A DNA stretch of 12,020 bases from assembly GCA_900553475.1 (NCBI GenBank), contig USEF01000035.1, positions 1 through 12,020 on the forward strand. The letters are read 5' to 3'. Source of the DNA: an uncultured Collinsella sp. (lineage in GTDB: Bacteria; Actinomycetota; Coriobacteriia; Coriobacteriales; Coriobacteriaceae). Below are positions 1-6,798 of this stretch, piece after piece. The notes below the pieces were generated by a model. It worked only from the letters and a program-made list of their open reading frames with translations, did not search any database and was not told the DNA's origin. How positions within the stretch are numbered: the stretch's first letter is position 1; every line of letters starts with the position of its first letter. Both the position numbers and the translations under genes were made by a program.

Positions 1-21
1 TTAGGTTTATCGCGAGTTCCG

Positions 22-58
22 CACGAACAGGAGGCCACTTAATGTGGCCTCCGTCGTG
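22..58 (+). terminator. two-part hairpin, probable terminator of upstream gene
   Basis: A perfect 9-bp stem, GGAGGCCAC (30-38) with GTGGCCTCC (44-52), closes a TTAAT loop. A second 5-bp stem, CACGA (22-26) with TCGTG (54-58), extends it across a small internal loop. No U-run follows, so intrinsic termination is not certain. Its place just after a possible stop codon and well before the next gene favours a terminator for the preceding transcript. It could also be a processing or stability element. Confidence 0.5.
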
Positions 59-143
59 AGCAGGACTGTAGAGCAGGAAACTTAGCCCGTGCCGGGGCCG
101 CTGAGCCCTGACCGGCGGGATGGACCAGTTCAGATGGGGCTTT

Positions 144-215
144 GATGCATGGGTGGTCTGTTGTTGTGCAAATGGGTATCATACTGTGGTTATTGCATCG
201 ACTCTGCGATGCATG
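144..215. repeat. GATGCATG direct repeat and TGCATCG/CGATGCA inverted repeat
   Basis: GATGCATG occurs at 144-151 and again at 208-215. TGCATCG (194-200) and CGATGCA (207-213) form a perfect 7-bp inverted repeat around a 6-nt spacer. So three GATGCA units sit around a possible -10 (TATCAT, 177-182). This could be an operator for a regulator of the rnj-ftsK operon, or a leader hairpin. Neither is shown by the sequence alone. Confidence 0.35.
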
Positions 216-301
216 TTTGTACGTTCCCGGCGGTCGGTTTGCCAGAAGCGCCCCGTCGGTTGTTCCAGACCCGTTTCGAAGAAAGGAAACCACACTAACC
301 T

Positions 302-1972
302 ATGGCAGCTAAAAAATCATCTCCCTTGAAGATCATTCCGCTCGGCGGCCTTGACGGCATCGGCAAGAACATGACGGTCTTCGAATGCGGCGACGACATG
401 GTGCTCGTTGACGCTGGCCTCATGTTCCCCGACGATTCCCAGCCCGGTATTGACCTGGTGCTTCCCGACTACACCTATGTTCTGGAGAACGAGGAGAAGC
501 TCCGCGGTATCGTCGTCACCCACGGCCACGAGGACCACACCGGTTCGCTTCCGTATCTGCTGCAGGACCTCAACAATAAGGTGCCCATCTTCTCGAGCAA
601 GCTGACGCTTGGCTTTATCGAGGGCAAGCTTTCTGAGTTCCGCATCCGCGCACCCAAGTTCCGCGAGGTCAAGGGCGGCAGCCATGTCAACCTCGGCGGC
701 ATCTCGCTCGATTTCTTTTCGATGACGCACTCCATCCCCGGCGCTCTGGGCGTGTTCATCCGCACCAATCAGGGCACCGTTATGCACACCGGCGACTTTA
801 AGCTCGACCAGACGCCCATCGACGGCGTCACGCCCGACTACGCCGCTATCAGCCGCTTTGCCAAGCAGGGCATCGACCTGCTGCTTTCCGACTCCACCAA
901 CGCCACGGTTCCGGGCTTTACCAAGTCCGAGGCCGAAGTCGGCCCCAACCTGCTGCACGCCATCAAGAACGCGCCGGGTCGCGTGTTCGTCGCGTCGTTC
1001 TCGAGCCACATCCATCGTCTGCAGCAGATCTGCGATGCCGCCCGCAAGTGCGGCCGTAAGGTCGTTGTGACCGGTCGCTCCATGCTCACTAACACCCGCG
1101 TGGCGCGCGAGCTTGGCTACCTCAACATCGACGACGCCGATATCATCGATGCCTTTGACATCGATAACCTGCCCGACGACAAGATCGTCGTCATGTGCAC
1201 CGGTTCGCAGGGCGAGCCGCTGTCGGCCCTGTCCCGCATGGCCAACGGAGAGCACAAGACGCTCTCCATCCACGAGGGCGATACCGTTATCCTCTCGGCA
1301 ACGCCGGTCCCCGGTAACGAGAAAGCCGTCCAGCAGGTCGTCAACAGCCTAGCCAAGCTCGGCTGCGACGTGTGGGATAAGAACCGCGCTCTCGTTCACG
1401 TCTCCGGTCACGGTAGCCAGGAGGAACTCAAGCTACTGATGGCCATGGCCAAGCCCACCTACTTTATGCCGGTTCACGGCGAGGCCGTGCATCTGCGTGC
1501 CCATGCCCAGCTGGCCCGCAAGATGGGCATCAAGGATGATCACATCTTTATCCTCGATAACGGCGACACGCTCGAGATGCGCGGCGGTATCGTCAAACGC
1601 GGTACGCCCGTCGAGTCCGGCGTCGTCTACGTCGACGGCCTGCGTATCGGCGATACCGACCCCATCGTCCTGCGCGATCGTCAGAAGCTCGCCAACGACG
1701 GTATGGTTACCGCTGTTGCCATCGTCTCGCTCAAGCACAAGAAGATCGAGGCCATCGAGTTCTCGGGCCGCGGCGTCTCGTTTGCCATCGACGACCAGTT
1801 CTCCGAGGATGCCTCCGCGTCCATTATGAAGACGATCGAGAAGGGCAAGTTTAGCTTTACGAGCAGCGGTTCCGATGCCATTCGCAAGGCCGTGCGCGAT
1901 TCGCTCTCTAACTTTATCTGGAGCCGTACGCGCACCCGTCCGATGATCATCCCGGTCGTCATGGAGGTTTAG
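302..1972 (+). CDS. rnj: ribonuclease J (RNase J)
   Basis: Metallo-beta-lactamase/beta-CASP ribonuclease of 556 aa, the usual RNase J size, acting in the cytoplasm on mRNA decay and rRNA maturation with 5'-3' exonuclease and endonuclease activity (family knowledge). Seen: the metal-binding motif HGHEDH at residues 74-79, H143, MHTGDFK with H162 and D165, LLSDSTNA around D197, the beta-CASP stretch ASFSSHIHR (231-239), CTGSQGEP (299-306), VSGHG near H370, and PVHGE with H392. A C-terminal domain follows. The ATG at 302 is the first usable start, because an in-frame TAA lies at 296-298. The likely ribosome site GAAAGGA (281-287) sits about 14 nt upstream, longer than usual. The stop is 1 nt before the TTG of ftsK, so the two are probably co-transcribed and coupled. 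Confidence 0.97.
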   Translation: MAAKKSSPLKIIPLGGLDGIGKNMTVFECGDDMVLVDAGLMFPDDSQPGIDLVLPDYTYVLENEEKLRGIVVTHGHEDHTGSLPYLLQDLNNKVPIFSSKLTLGFIEGKLSEFRIRAPKFREVKGGSHVNLGGISLDFFSMTHSIPGALGVFIRTNQGTVMHTGDFKLDQTPIDGVTPDYAAISRFAKQGIDLLLSDSTNATVPGFTKSEAEVGPNLLHAIKNAPGRVFVASFSSHIHRLQQICDAARKCGRKVVVTGRSMLTNTRVARELGYLNIDDADIIDAFDIDNLPDDKIVVMCTGSQGEPLSALSRMANGEHKTLSIHEGDTVILSATPVPGNEKAVQQVVNSLAKLGCDVWDKNRALVHVSGHGSQEELKLLMAMAKPTYFMPVHGEAVHLRAHAQLARKMGIKDDHIFILDNGDTLEMRGGIVKRGTPVESGVVYVDGLRIGDTDPIVLRDRQKLANDGMVTAVAIVSLKHKKIEAIEFSGRGVSFAIDDQFSEDASASIMKTIEKGKFSFTSSGSDAIRKAVRDSLSNFIWSRTRTRPMIIPVVMEV

Positions 1973-1976
1973 TTTG
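1963..1976 (+). promoter_or_regulatory. ribosome binding site and TTG start of ftsK
   Basis: GGAGG at 1963-1967, inside the last codons of rnj, lies 6 nt before the TTG at 1974. This strong site at correct spacing supports the rare TTG start rather than a later ATG, since the next in-frame methionine is far into the membrane or linker region. Confidence 0.75.
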
Positions 1977-4754
1977 GCGCGCGGATCTGCACAAAACGCC
2001 AAAGGCAATAAGGCCAATAACCAACCGGCATCTGCTAAGGGTGCCGGTTCCCATCTGCGTGCCAATAAGGGCCACGAGGCGGACTTCGACGATTTTGAGC
2101 CCTTGGTGGAGCCCTCGGCCAATCGCGATATCGCCGGCGTGGTCATTGCCGTTTTGGCGATTGCGTCCTTTATTGCCGTGATTTCTCCGGCAACAGCGCC
2201 CGTGACGGCTGCTGTTGCCGGTTTTTACCACCTGGGCTTTGGCCTGGGCGCCTACGTGCTGCCGATCGTCATTTTGCTGTTTGCCGCCACGCTCTTTTTA
2301 GGCGAGGACTCGCCGCTCAACGTGCGCTCGGTCGCGGGCGGAGCCGTGGTCTTTATCACCGTTGTCTCCATTCTTTCGCTGATGGTGCCGGGTACGAGCG
2401 ACTCGTGTGACCTTATGTTCACGCCGCAAAATCTGTCCGCCTCGGGTGGCTACATCGGTGCGTTTATTGCGAGTGCGCTGCAGAATGCCCTGGGTAAGCC
2501 TATCGCGATGGTGGTCCTGTTGGGTCTGGCCGTCGTTGGTTTTGTCATCATCGGCTTTTCGGTGGGTGGCGTGCTGCGCTCTGCTCGCGACCGCGCGGCC
2601 GATTTTGCCGAGCGCCGTCGTGCCGATGTTAACGCGAGCCCGTGGGGTGACGACGAAGCCCTGTCGGTGCCCGGCGTTGCCCGTCCGCACCTGAGCATTC
2701 TTCGTCAAAAGGGCTCCGATGCTGCCGTGACCACGGTCATGGGCAACGATGTGGACCCGGTTTTGGACGATGACGACGAGGACGAGGATCCGTTTGTCGA
2801 CGTATCCGATGCCGTGGAGGCCGAGCGCGCTAAGACGACGCTGCTGCCGCGCCGTCATGTCAAGAAGGGCAAGGCCACGCCCAAGTTGAATACAAGCGAG
2901 CCCGACCCGTCTTGGTCCGATAGCGAGATTGAGCTTACCGAGGGCGATGACGAGGACGACGAGGCTCCGATTGAGACCGCAAAGACAACTTTGCTGCCGC
3001 GTCGCCATGCTAAGCGCGAACAGGTAACCGGCCAGCTTTCGATGGAAGACGACCCCGATAAGATCGACGAGTCCGAGCCGCCGTTTGCCGTGAATCCTGT
3101 CTCGGCAACATCTCAGATTCCCGACTTCTTGAAGCATCCCAAGGTTGCCGATACGGCTGTCGCGGGCGCTGCCGAGGCGCCTACTCCTAGCGATGGGGGA
3201 GCGGTCAATGCCCCCGCGGATAACGAGGGCGAAGAAGAGGACGGCCTCAAGCTTCCGCCGCTCGAGATCCTGCACGCCAACCCGCAGTCGGCGTCCTCCG
3301 CGTCATCTGACAAGGAGCTGGAACAGACTGCCGAGTCACTGCAATCCACCTTGCTTGAGTTTGGCCGCAGTGCCCGCGTGGTCGGCTGGATCGCCGGCCC
3401 CACGGTGACGACCTTTAAGCTGCAACCTGGCGAGGGCGAGCGCGTGAGCAAGATTTCGAGCCTCGAGGACGATATCGCGCTTTCGCTCGCTGCTCAGTCG
3501 GTGCGCATCTTTGCCCCGATCCCCGGTACCTCGCTTGTGGGTATCGAGATTCCCAATCGCAAGCGCCAGAACGTCAACCTGGGCGACGTGCTTCCCTATG
3601 TGAAGGGCGGTCCGCTCGAGCTGGCCATCGGTCGAGATGCCGAGGGCACGCCGGTCGTCGCTGACCTCGCCAAGATGCCCCACCTGCTGATCGCCGGCAC
3701 GACCGGTTCTGGTAAGTCGGTGATGATCAATTCCATCATCACGACCCTGCTCATGCGAGCCCTTCCCGAGGACGTTCGCCTGATCATGGTCGACCCCAAG
3801 CGCGTCGAGCTTGCGGGCTATAACGGTTTGCCGCATCTCTATGTGCCCGTGGTGACCGAGCCCAAGCAGGCCGCGAGCGCTCTGCAATGGGCCGTGTCCG
3901 AGATGGAGCGTCGCCTGAAGGTCTTCGAGCGTCTCAACGTGCGTAAGATCTCGACCTACAACGAAAAGCAGGCCGCCGGCGAGTTTGAGCATTACGACAA
4001 CCCGCCCCAAAAGATGCCCTATCTGGTCATTATCATCGACGAGCTTTCGGACCTGATGATGGTCGCCGGCAAGGATGTCGAGGCCTCGATCGTTCGTATC
4101 GCCCAGCTGGGCCGTGCCGCCGGTATACACCTTATCGTGGCTACGCAGCGCCCCAGCTCCAACGTGGTGACGGGCCTCATCAAGGCCAACATCACCAACC
4201 GCATCGCCTTTAACGTCGCCACGGGCATCGACTCGCGCGTTATTATTGACCAGATGGGTGCCGAAAAGCTCACCGGTTTGGGCGACATGCTGTTCTCCAA
4301 GGTCGACTGGGGCAAGCCTCGCCGTATCCAGGGCTGCTTTGTCTCGGATGACGAAATCAACGAGATTGTCGAGTTCGTCAAGTCGCAGAGCGAGCCCGAC
4401 TACCACGAGGAGATCCTGTCTGCCGTGGCGCCCGCTTCCATGTCCATGGTGGGTGGCGGCGGCATTGTCCGCACCGGAGTAGCTGAGCCGCAAGACGATG
4501 ATCCGCTCATTTGGGAAGCCGCCCATATTGTGGTGGAATCGCAGCTGGGCTCCACATCTGGCCTGCAACGTCGTCTGAAGGTTGGCTATGCGCGTGCCGG
4601 GCGTATTATGGACATGCTGGAAGAAAAGGGTGTCGTCGGCCCGCCCGACGGTTCCAAGCCGCGCGAGGTCCTGTTGGACGAGGAGGGGCTTGCCGCGCTG
4701 GAATCTGTCGACGCCGAGATGGCACGTGAAGATCGTGAGTTTGGAGGATTCTGA
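1974..4754 (+). CDS. ftsK: DNA translocase FtsK/SpoIIIE
   Basis: Membrane-anchored hexameric dsDNA pump that clears chromosome termini from the division septum (family role). The 926-aa protein begins with a TTG start. Four hydrophobic segments (about 53-71, 91-110, 119-138, 176-200) form the membrane anchor. An acidic low-complexity linker (about 205-440) contains AKTTLLPRRH twice, at 286-295 and 336-345. The motor follows: alpha region about 445-540, Walker A GTTGSGKS at 575-582, Walker B ending IIIDE with D689 and E690, and ATQRPSSNVVTG downstream. A winged-helix gamma domain (about 843-902, LIWEAAHIVV to GVVGPPDGSKPREV), which reads orienting DNA sequences, ends the protein. The motor and gamma motifs look intact. 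It is coupled to rnj upstream, and its TGA overlaps the ATG of the RodZ-like gene by one base. Confidence 0.97.
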   Translation: MARGSAQNAKGNKANNQPASAKGAGSHLRANKGHEADFDDFEPLVEPSANRDIAGVVIAVLAIASFIAVISPATAPVTAAVAGFYHLGFGLGAYVLPIVILLFAATLFLGEDSPLNVRSVAGGAVVFITVVSILSLMVPGTSDSCDLMFTPQNLSASGGYIGAFIASALQNALGKPIAMVVLLGLAVVGFVIIGFSVGGVLRSARDRAADFAERRRADVNASPWGDDEALSVPGVARPHLSILRQKGSDAAVTTVMGNDVDPVLDDDDEDEDPFVDVSDAVEAERAKTTLLPRRHVKKGKATPKLNTSEPDPSWSDSEIELTEGDDEDDEAPIETAKTTLLPRRHAKREQVTGQLSMEDDPDKIDESEPPFAVNPVSATSQIPDFLKHPKVADTAVAGAAEAPTPSDGGAVNAPADNEGEEEDGLKLPPLEILHANPQSASSASSDKELEQTAESLQSTLLEFGRSARVVGWIAGPTVTTFKLQPGEGERVSKISSLEDDIALSLAAQSVRIFAPIPGTSLVGIEIPNRKRQNVNLGDVLPYVKGGPLELAIGRDAEGTPVVADLAKMPHLLIAGTTGSGKSVMINSIITTLLMRALPEDVRLIMVDPKRVELAGYNGLPHLYVPVVTEPKQAASALQWAVSEMERRLKVFERLNVRKISTYNEKQAAGEFEHYDNPPQKMPYLVIIIDELSDLMMVAGKDVEASIVRIAQLGRAAGIHLIVATQRPSSNVVTGLIKANITNRIAFNVATGIDSRVIIDQMGAEKLTGLGDMLFSKVDWGKPRRIQGCFVSDDEINEIVEFVKSQSEPDYHEEILSAVAPASMSMVGGGGIVRTGVAEPQDDDPLIWEAAHIVVESQLGSTSGLQRRLKVGYARAGRIMDMLEEKGVVGPPDGSKPREVLLDEEGLAALESVDAEMAREDREFGGF

Positions 4755-6247
4755 TGGCTGCACGCTTTGGTGACATGCTGCTCGAGCAGCGTCGCCGAAT
4801 GGGCCTTTCCATTCAGCAGGTCGCCAACACCATCAAAATCAGGCCGCAGATCATCGAGTTTTTCGAGACCGGTAACTTTGCTTCGATGCCGCCGCGCGGC
4901 TATGCACAGGGCATGATTTCGAGCTATGCTCGCTTTTTGGGCCTCAATCCGCGCGAGGTCGTCAATGCCTACTTTGACGACCTGATGGCATACGAACGCG
5001 AAACGTCGCAGCAGGGCGGTCGTTTTCAGGACGCCGCCGGCTACGTCAATTCGCGTTCCTCGGTCGATAACGGGCGCTTCCTGATGGTTCAGGGCGGTCG
5101 TTCGACCCGCTATGGACAGCGTCCTCAGCAGGCCGGTTATATTACTGAGACGGGTTCGGGCGAGGAGATTCGCTCACAGCGTGACCGGTTCCGCAGTACG
5201 CCGATGCCCGAGGACCGTGCACTTCCCGCTGCCCGCGGCGTAGCGCGTGACCCTCGTGCCGGCTACGGCGACGGCGGCTATTCAGATCGCGGTCACCGTG
5301 GTGTCTCCACCGGACGCTCTCGCGGTGGCTATGCGGATGCCGATACCACGCAGGTGACGCCGCGTCTTCGCTCTCAATCACAGCCGTATGGCCAGCGCTC
5401 TTCGGCTCCGCGTTCGGGCCAACGTGGCTATCAAGGCCGCGGTGAACTTGCGCCCCGCTCGGGTCAGCGCAGCCTTCAGGGCCAGGGCGGCTATCGCGGC
5501 CGTTCCGATAGCAATCGTGGTCGTATGCCTCAGGGAGGCGGCCGCAGCAGTTCCGGTCGTGGACGCGGCGGATCCCGTACTCCTCAAAACAACGGGCTCG
5601 ATCCGCGTATCGTCTACGCCGGCATCGGTGCCGTGGCGTTGCTGCTGATCGTGCTCATCGTGGTGCTTCTGCGCGGCTGCGCATCTTCGGCGCCCGAGAC
5701 CACGCCCGAGGCGCCCACTGCTACCAAGACGACGACCAAGAAGTCTTCTAAGAAGACCGAAACGGTCGACGAGGACGAAGACACCGATGAGCCGACGGAT
5801 GAGTCGACTGATTCGGACGCTACCAAGACGACGGCCAAGAAGGAAGAGAACGAGGTCACGAAGATCAAAGTTTCCGTTGCCAAGGGAAAGACCGCGTGGA
5901 TTGAGATCAAGGTCGACGGCAAGTCGGTCTATGGCGCTCAGGCGACTGGCCCCTTTGAGCAGGAGTACACGCCCGAGTCCTCGATCGAGATCACCACGTC
6001 CAAGCCTTCCGATGTTACCGTTACCAAGAACGGTGAAAAGGTCCGTTACGATACCAAGACCTCGGGCGTGGCTCGTGTGACGATCACCGTTCCTAAGAAG
6101 GAGACGACTGATTCCGAGAATGGTGAAAGTTCTGATGGTACCGACACCACCGATGGTACCGATGCCCAGTCCACGGATGGCGCCGATACCGCAACTGACG
6201 GTCAGACACCCACCGATTCTACCGACAATTCGTACGATAGCTACTAG
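4754..6247 (+). CDS. RodZ-like helix-turn-helix membrane protein
   Basis: Single-pass membrane protein of 497 aa with RodZ architecture. The cytoplasmic N-terminus (about 3-80) is the RodZ-type HTH (MLLEQRRRMGLSIQQVAN, then RGYAQGMISSYARFLGLN), which in RodZ binds MreB and is not a typical DNA-binding repressor. A long Gly/Arg-rich disordered linker (about 130-281) has two 15-residue repeats starting APRSGQR. A membrane helix spans about 286-306. The outside part has a Lys/Thr then Asp/Glu-rich stalk, a beta-rich DUF4115-like domain (about 367-449) and a Thr/Asp/Ser/Gly tail with DGTD repeats. GGAGG at 4743-4747 and the TGATG overlap with ftsK support the start. Whether it works with MreB here is unknown. 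In Firmicutes the equivalent ymfM/rodZ gene also sits near ftsK/spoIIIE and pgsA. Confidence 0.85.
   Translation: MAARFGDMLLEQRRRMGLSIQQVANTIKIRPQIIEFFETGNFASMPPRGYAQGMISSYARFLGLNPREVVNAYFDDLMAYERETSQQGGRFQDAAGYVNSRSSVDNGRFLMVQGGRSTRYGQRPQQAGYITETGSGEEIRSQRDRFRSTPMPEDRALPAARGVARDPRAGYGDGGYSDRGHRGVSTGRSRGGYADADTTQVTPRLRSQSQPYGQRSSAPRSGQRGYQGRGELAPRSGQRSLQGQGGYRGRSDSNRGRMPQGGGRSSSGRGRGGSRTPQNNGLDPRIVYAGIGAVALLLIVLIVVLLRGCASSAPETTPEAPTATKTTTKKSSKKTETVDEDEDTDEPTDESTDSDATKTTAKKEENEVTKIKVSVAKGKTAWIEIKVDGKSVYGAQATGPFEQEYTPESSIEITTSKPSDVTVTKNGEKVRYDTKTSGVARVTITVPKKETTDSENGESSDGTDTTDGTDAQSTDGADTATDGQTPTDSTDNSYDSY
5405..5494 (+). repeat. tandem 45-bp repeat in the RodZ-like gene
   Basis: Two adjacent copies (5405-5449, 5450-5494) encode APRSGQRGYQGRGEL and APRSGQRSLQGQGGY. 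The nucleotide copies have diverged at many synonymous positions, so the duplication is not recent. It lies in the Arg/Gly-rich linker before the membrane helix. Confidence 0.75.
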
Positions 6248-6273
6248 GCCGCTCGTACGCGAAAGGAAACATC

Positions 6274-6771
6274 ATGGCTAAAGATTCCAGCTTCGACGTC
6301 GTGTCCGAGGTCAACATGCAAGAGGTCGACAACGCCTTCCAGCAGACCACGCGCGAGATTTCCCAGCGCTATGGCCTTAAGGATTCCGGCGCCACGATCG
6401 AGCTTTCGAAGGGCGAGAAGCTCTTTACGATCAACGCCCCGGCCGACTTTGTCTCCAAACAGATTGTTGACGTGCTGAGCTCCAAGCTCATCAAGCGCGG
6501 CATCGACCTCAAGGCTGTCTCGTGGGATGCTCCGCGGGCGGCATCGGGCGGCACCGTGCGCGTGCTCGGCCATATCGTCGAGGGTATCGACCAGGCGACC
6601 GCCAAGAAGATCAACAAGGACATCAAGGATCAAAAGCTCAAGGTCAAGGTGACCATCGAGGCCGACAAGCTGCGTGTTTCCTCTGCTTCGAAGGACGCGT
6701 TGCAGACCGTGATCCAGTTCCTGCGCGACCAGGACTACGGCCAGCCGCTGCAGTTCACCAACTACCGCTAA
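6274..6771 (+). CDS. YajQ family nucleotide-binding protein (UPF0234/DUF520)
   Basis: Small soluble protein of 165 aa, full length for the YajQ family. Seen: the N-terminal FDVVSEVNMQEVDNA stretch, YGLKDSGATIEL, the central LSSKLIKRGIDLKAV segment, and the family-typical C-terminus YGQPLQFTNYR. Members bind nucleotides or RNA, and a Xanthomonas homologue has been described as a cyclic-di-GMP effector. The role here is not known. The ATG at 6274 has GAAAGGA at 6261-6267, 6 nt upstream. It lies 26 nt after the RodZ-like gene and 27 nt before rimO, so it is probably in the same operon. YajQ is not a usual member of the ftsK-pgsA-recA neighbourhood in Firmicutes. Confidence 0.93.
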   Translation: MAKDSSFDVVSEVNMQEVDNAFQQTTREISQRYGLKDSGATIELSKGEKLFTINAPADFVSKQIVDVLSSKLIKRGIDLKAVSWDAPRAASGGTVRVLGHIVEGIDQATAKKINKDIKDQKLKVKVTIEADKLRVSSASKDALQTVIQFLRDQDYGQPLQFTNYR

Positions 6772-6798
6772 TATCAATCGAAAGGACCGCTCTCCAAC

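Larger units (their letters stand above)
1..301 (+). other. non-coding leader region upstream of rnj
   Basis: No convincing gene lies here. A TAG at 2-4 could be the stop of an upstream + strand gene, but too little is visible to say. The stretch holds a long hairpin (22-58), a GC-rich segment (84-120) with no RNA family I recognise, an isolated TATCAT hexamer at 177-182 that could be a -10 element, and GATGCA-type repeats (144-215). I could not find a good -35 partner for TATCAT. The promoter of the rnj operon is probably somewhere between 140 and 280, but I cannot place it firmly. Confidence 0.5.

Noticed and set aside
16..28. GTTC-N5-GAAC inverted repeat, considered as a LexA box.
   Set aside because: The arms are in the opposite order from CGAAC-N4-GTTCG and the spacing is wrong. 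It overlaps the terminator hairpin arm.
161..187. Possible rnj promoter with TTGTTG (161-166) and TATCAT or TACTGT.
   Set aside because: Spacings of 10 or 15 bp are outside the usual 16-18 bp, so I did not list it as a promoter.
120..329. Short open frames on both strands in the rnj leader.
   Set aside because: One overlaps the rnj start in another frame. None has a ribosome site or protein-like composition.
317..1273. A 318-codon minus-strand open frame opposite rnj.
   Set aside because: It lies opposite all the catalytic motifs of RNase J and has no domain of its own.
3336..4763. A 475-codon minus-strand open frame opposite the FtsK motor region.
   Set aside because: It has the same shadow character and lies fully within the conserved FtsK motor coding sequence.
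5677..5682. Cysteine in LLRGCASS after the RodZ-like membrane helix, considered as a lipoprotein lipobox.
   Set aside because: It is about 309 residues from the N-terminus and has Arg at -2, so it is not a signal peptide lipobox.
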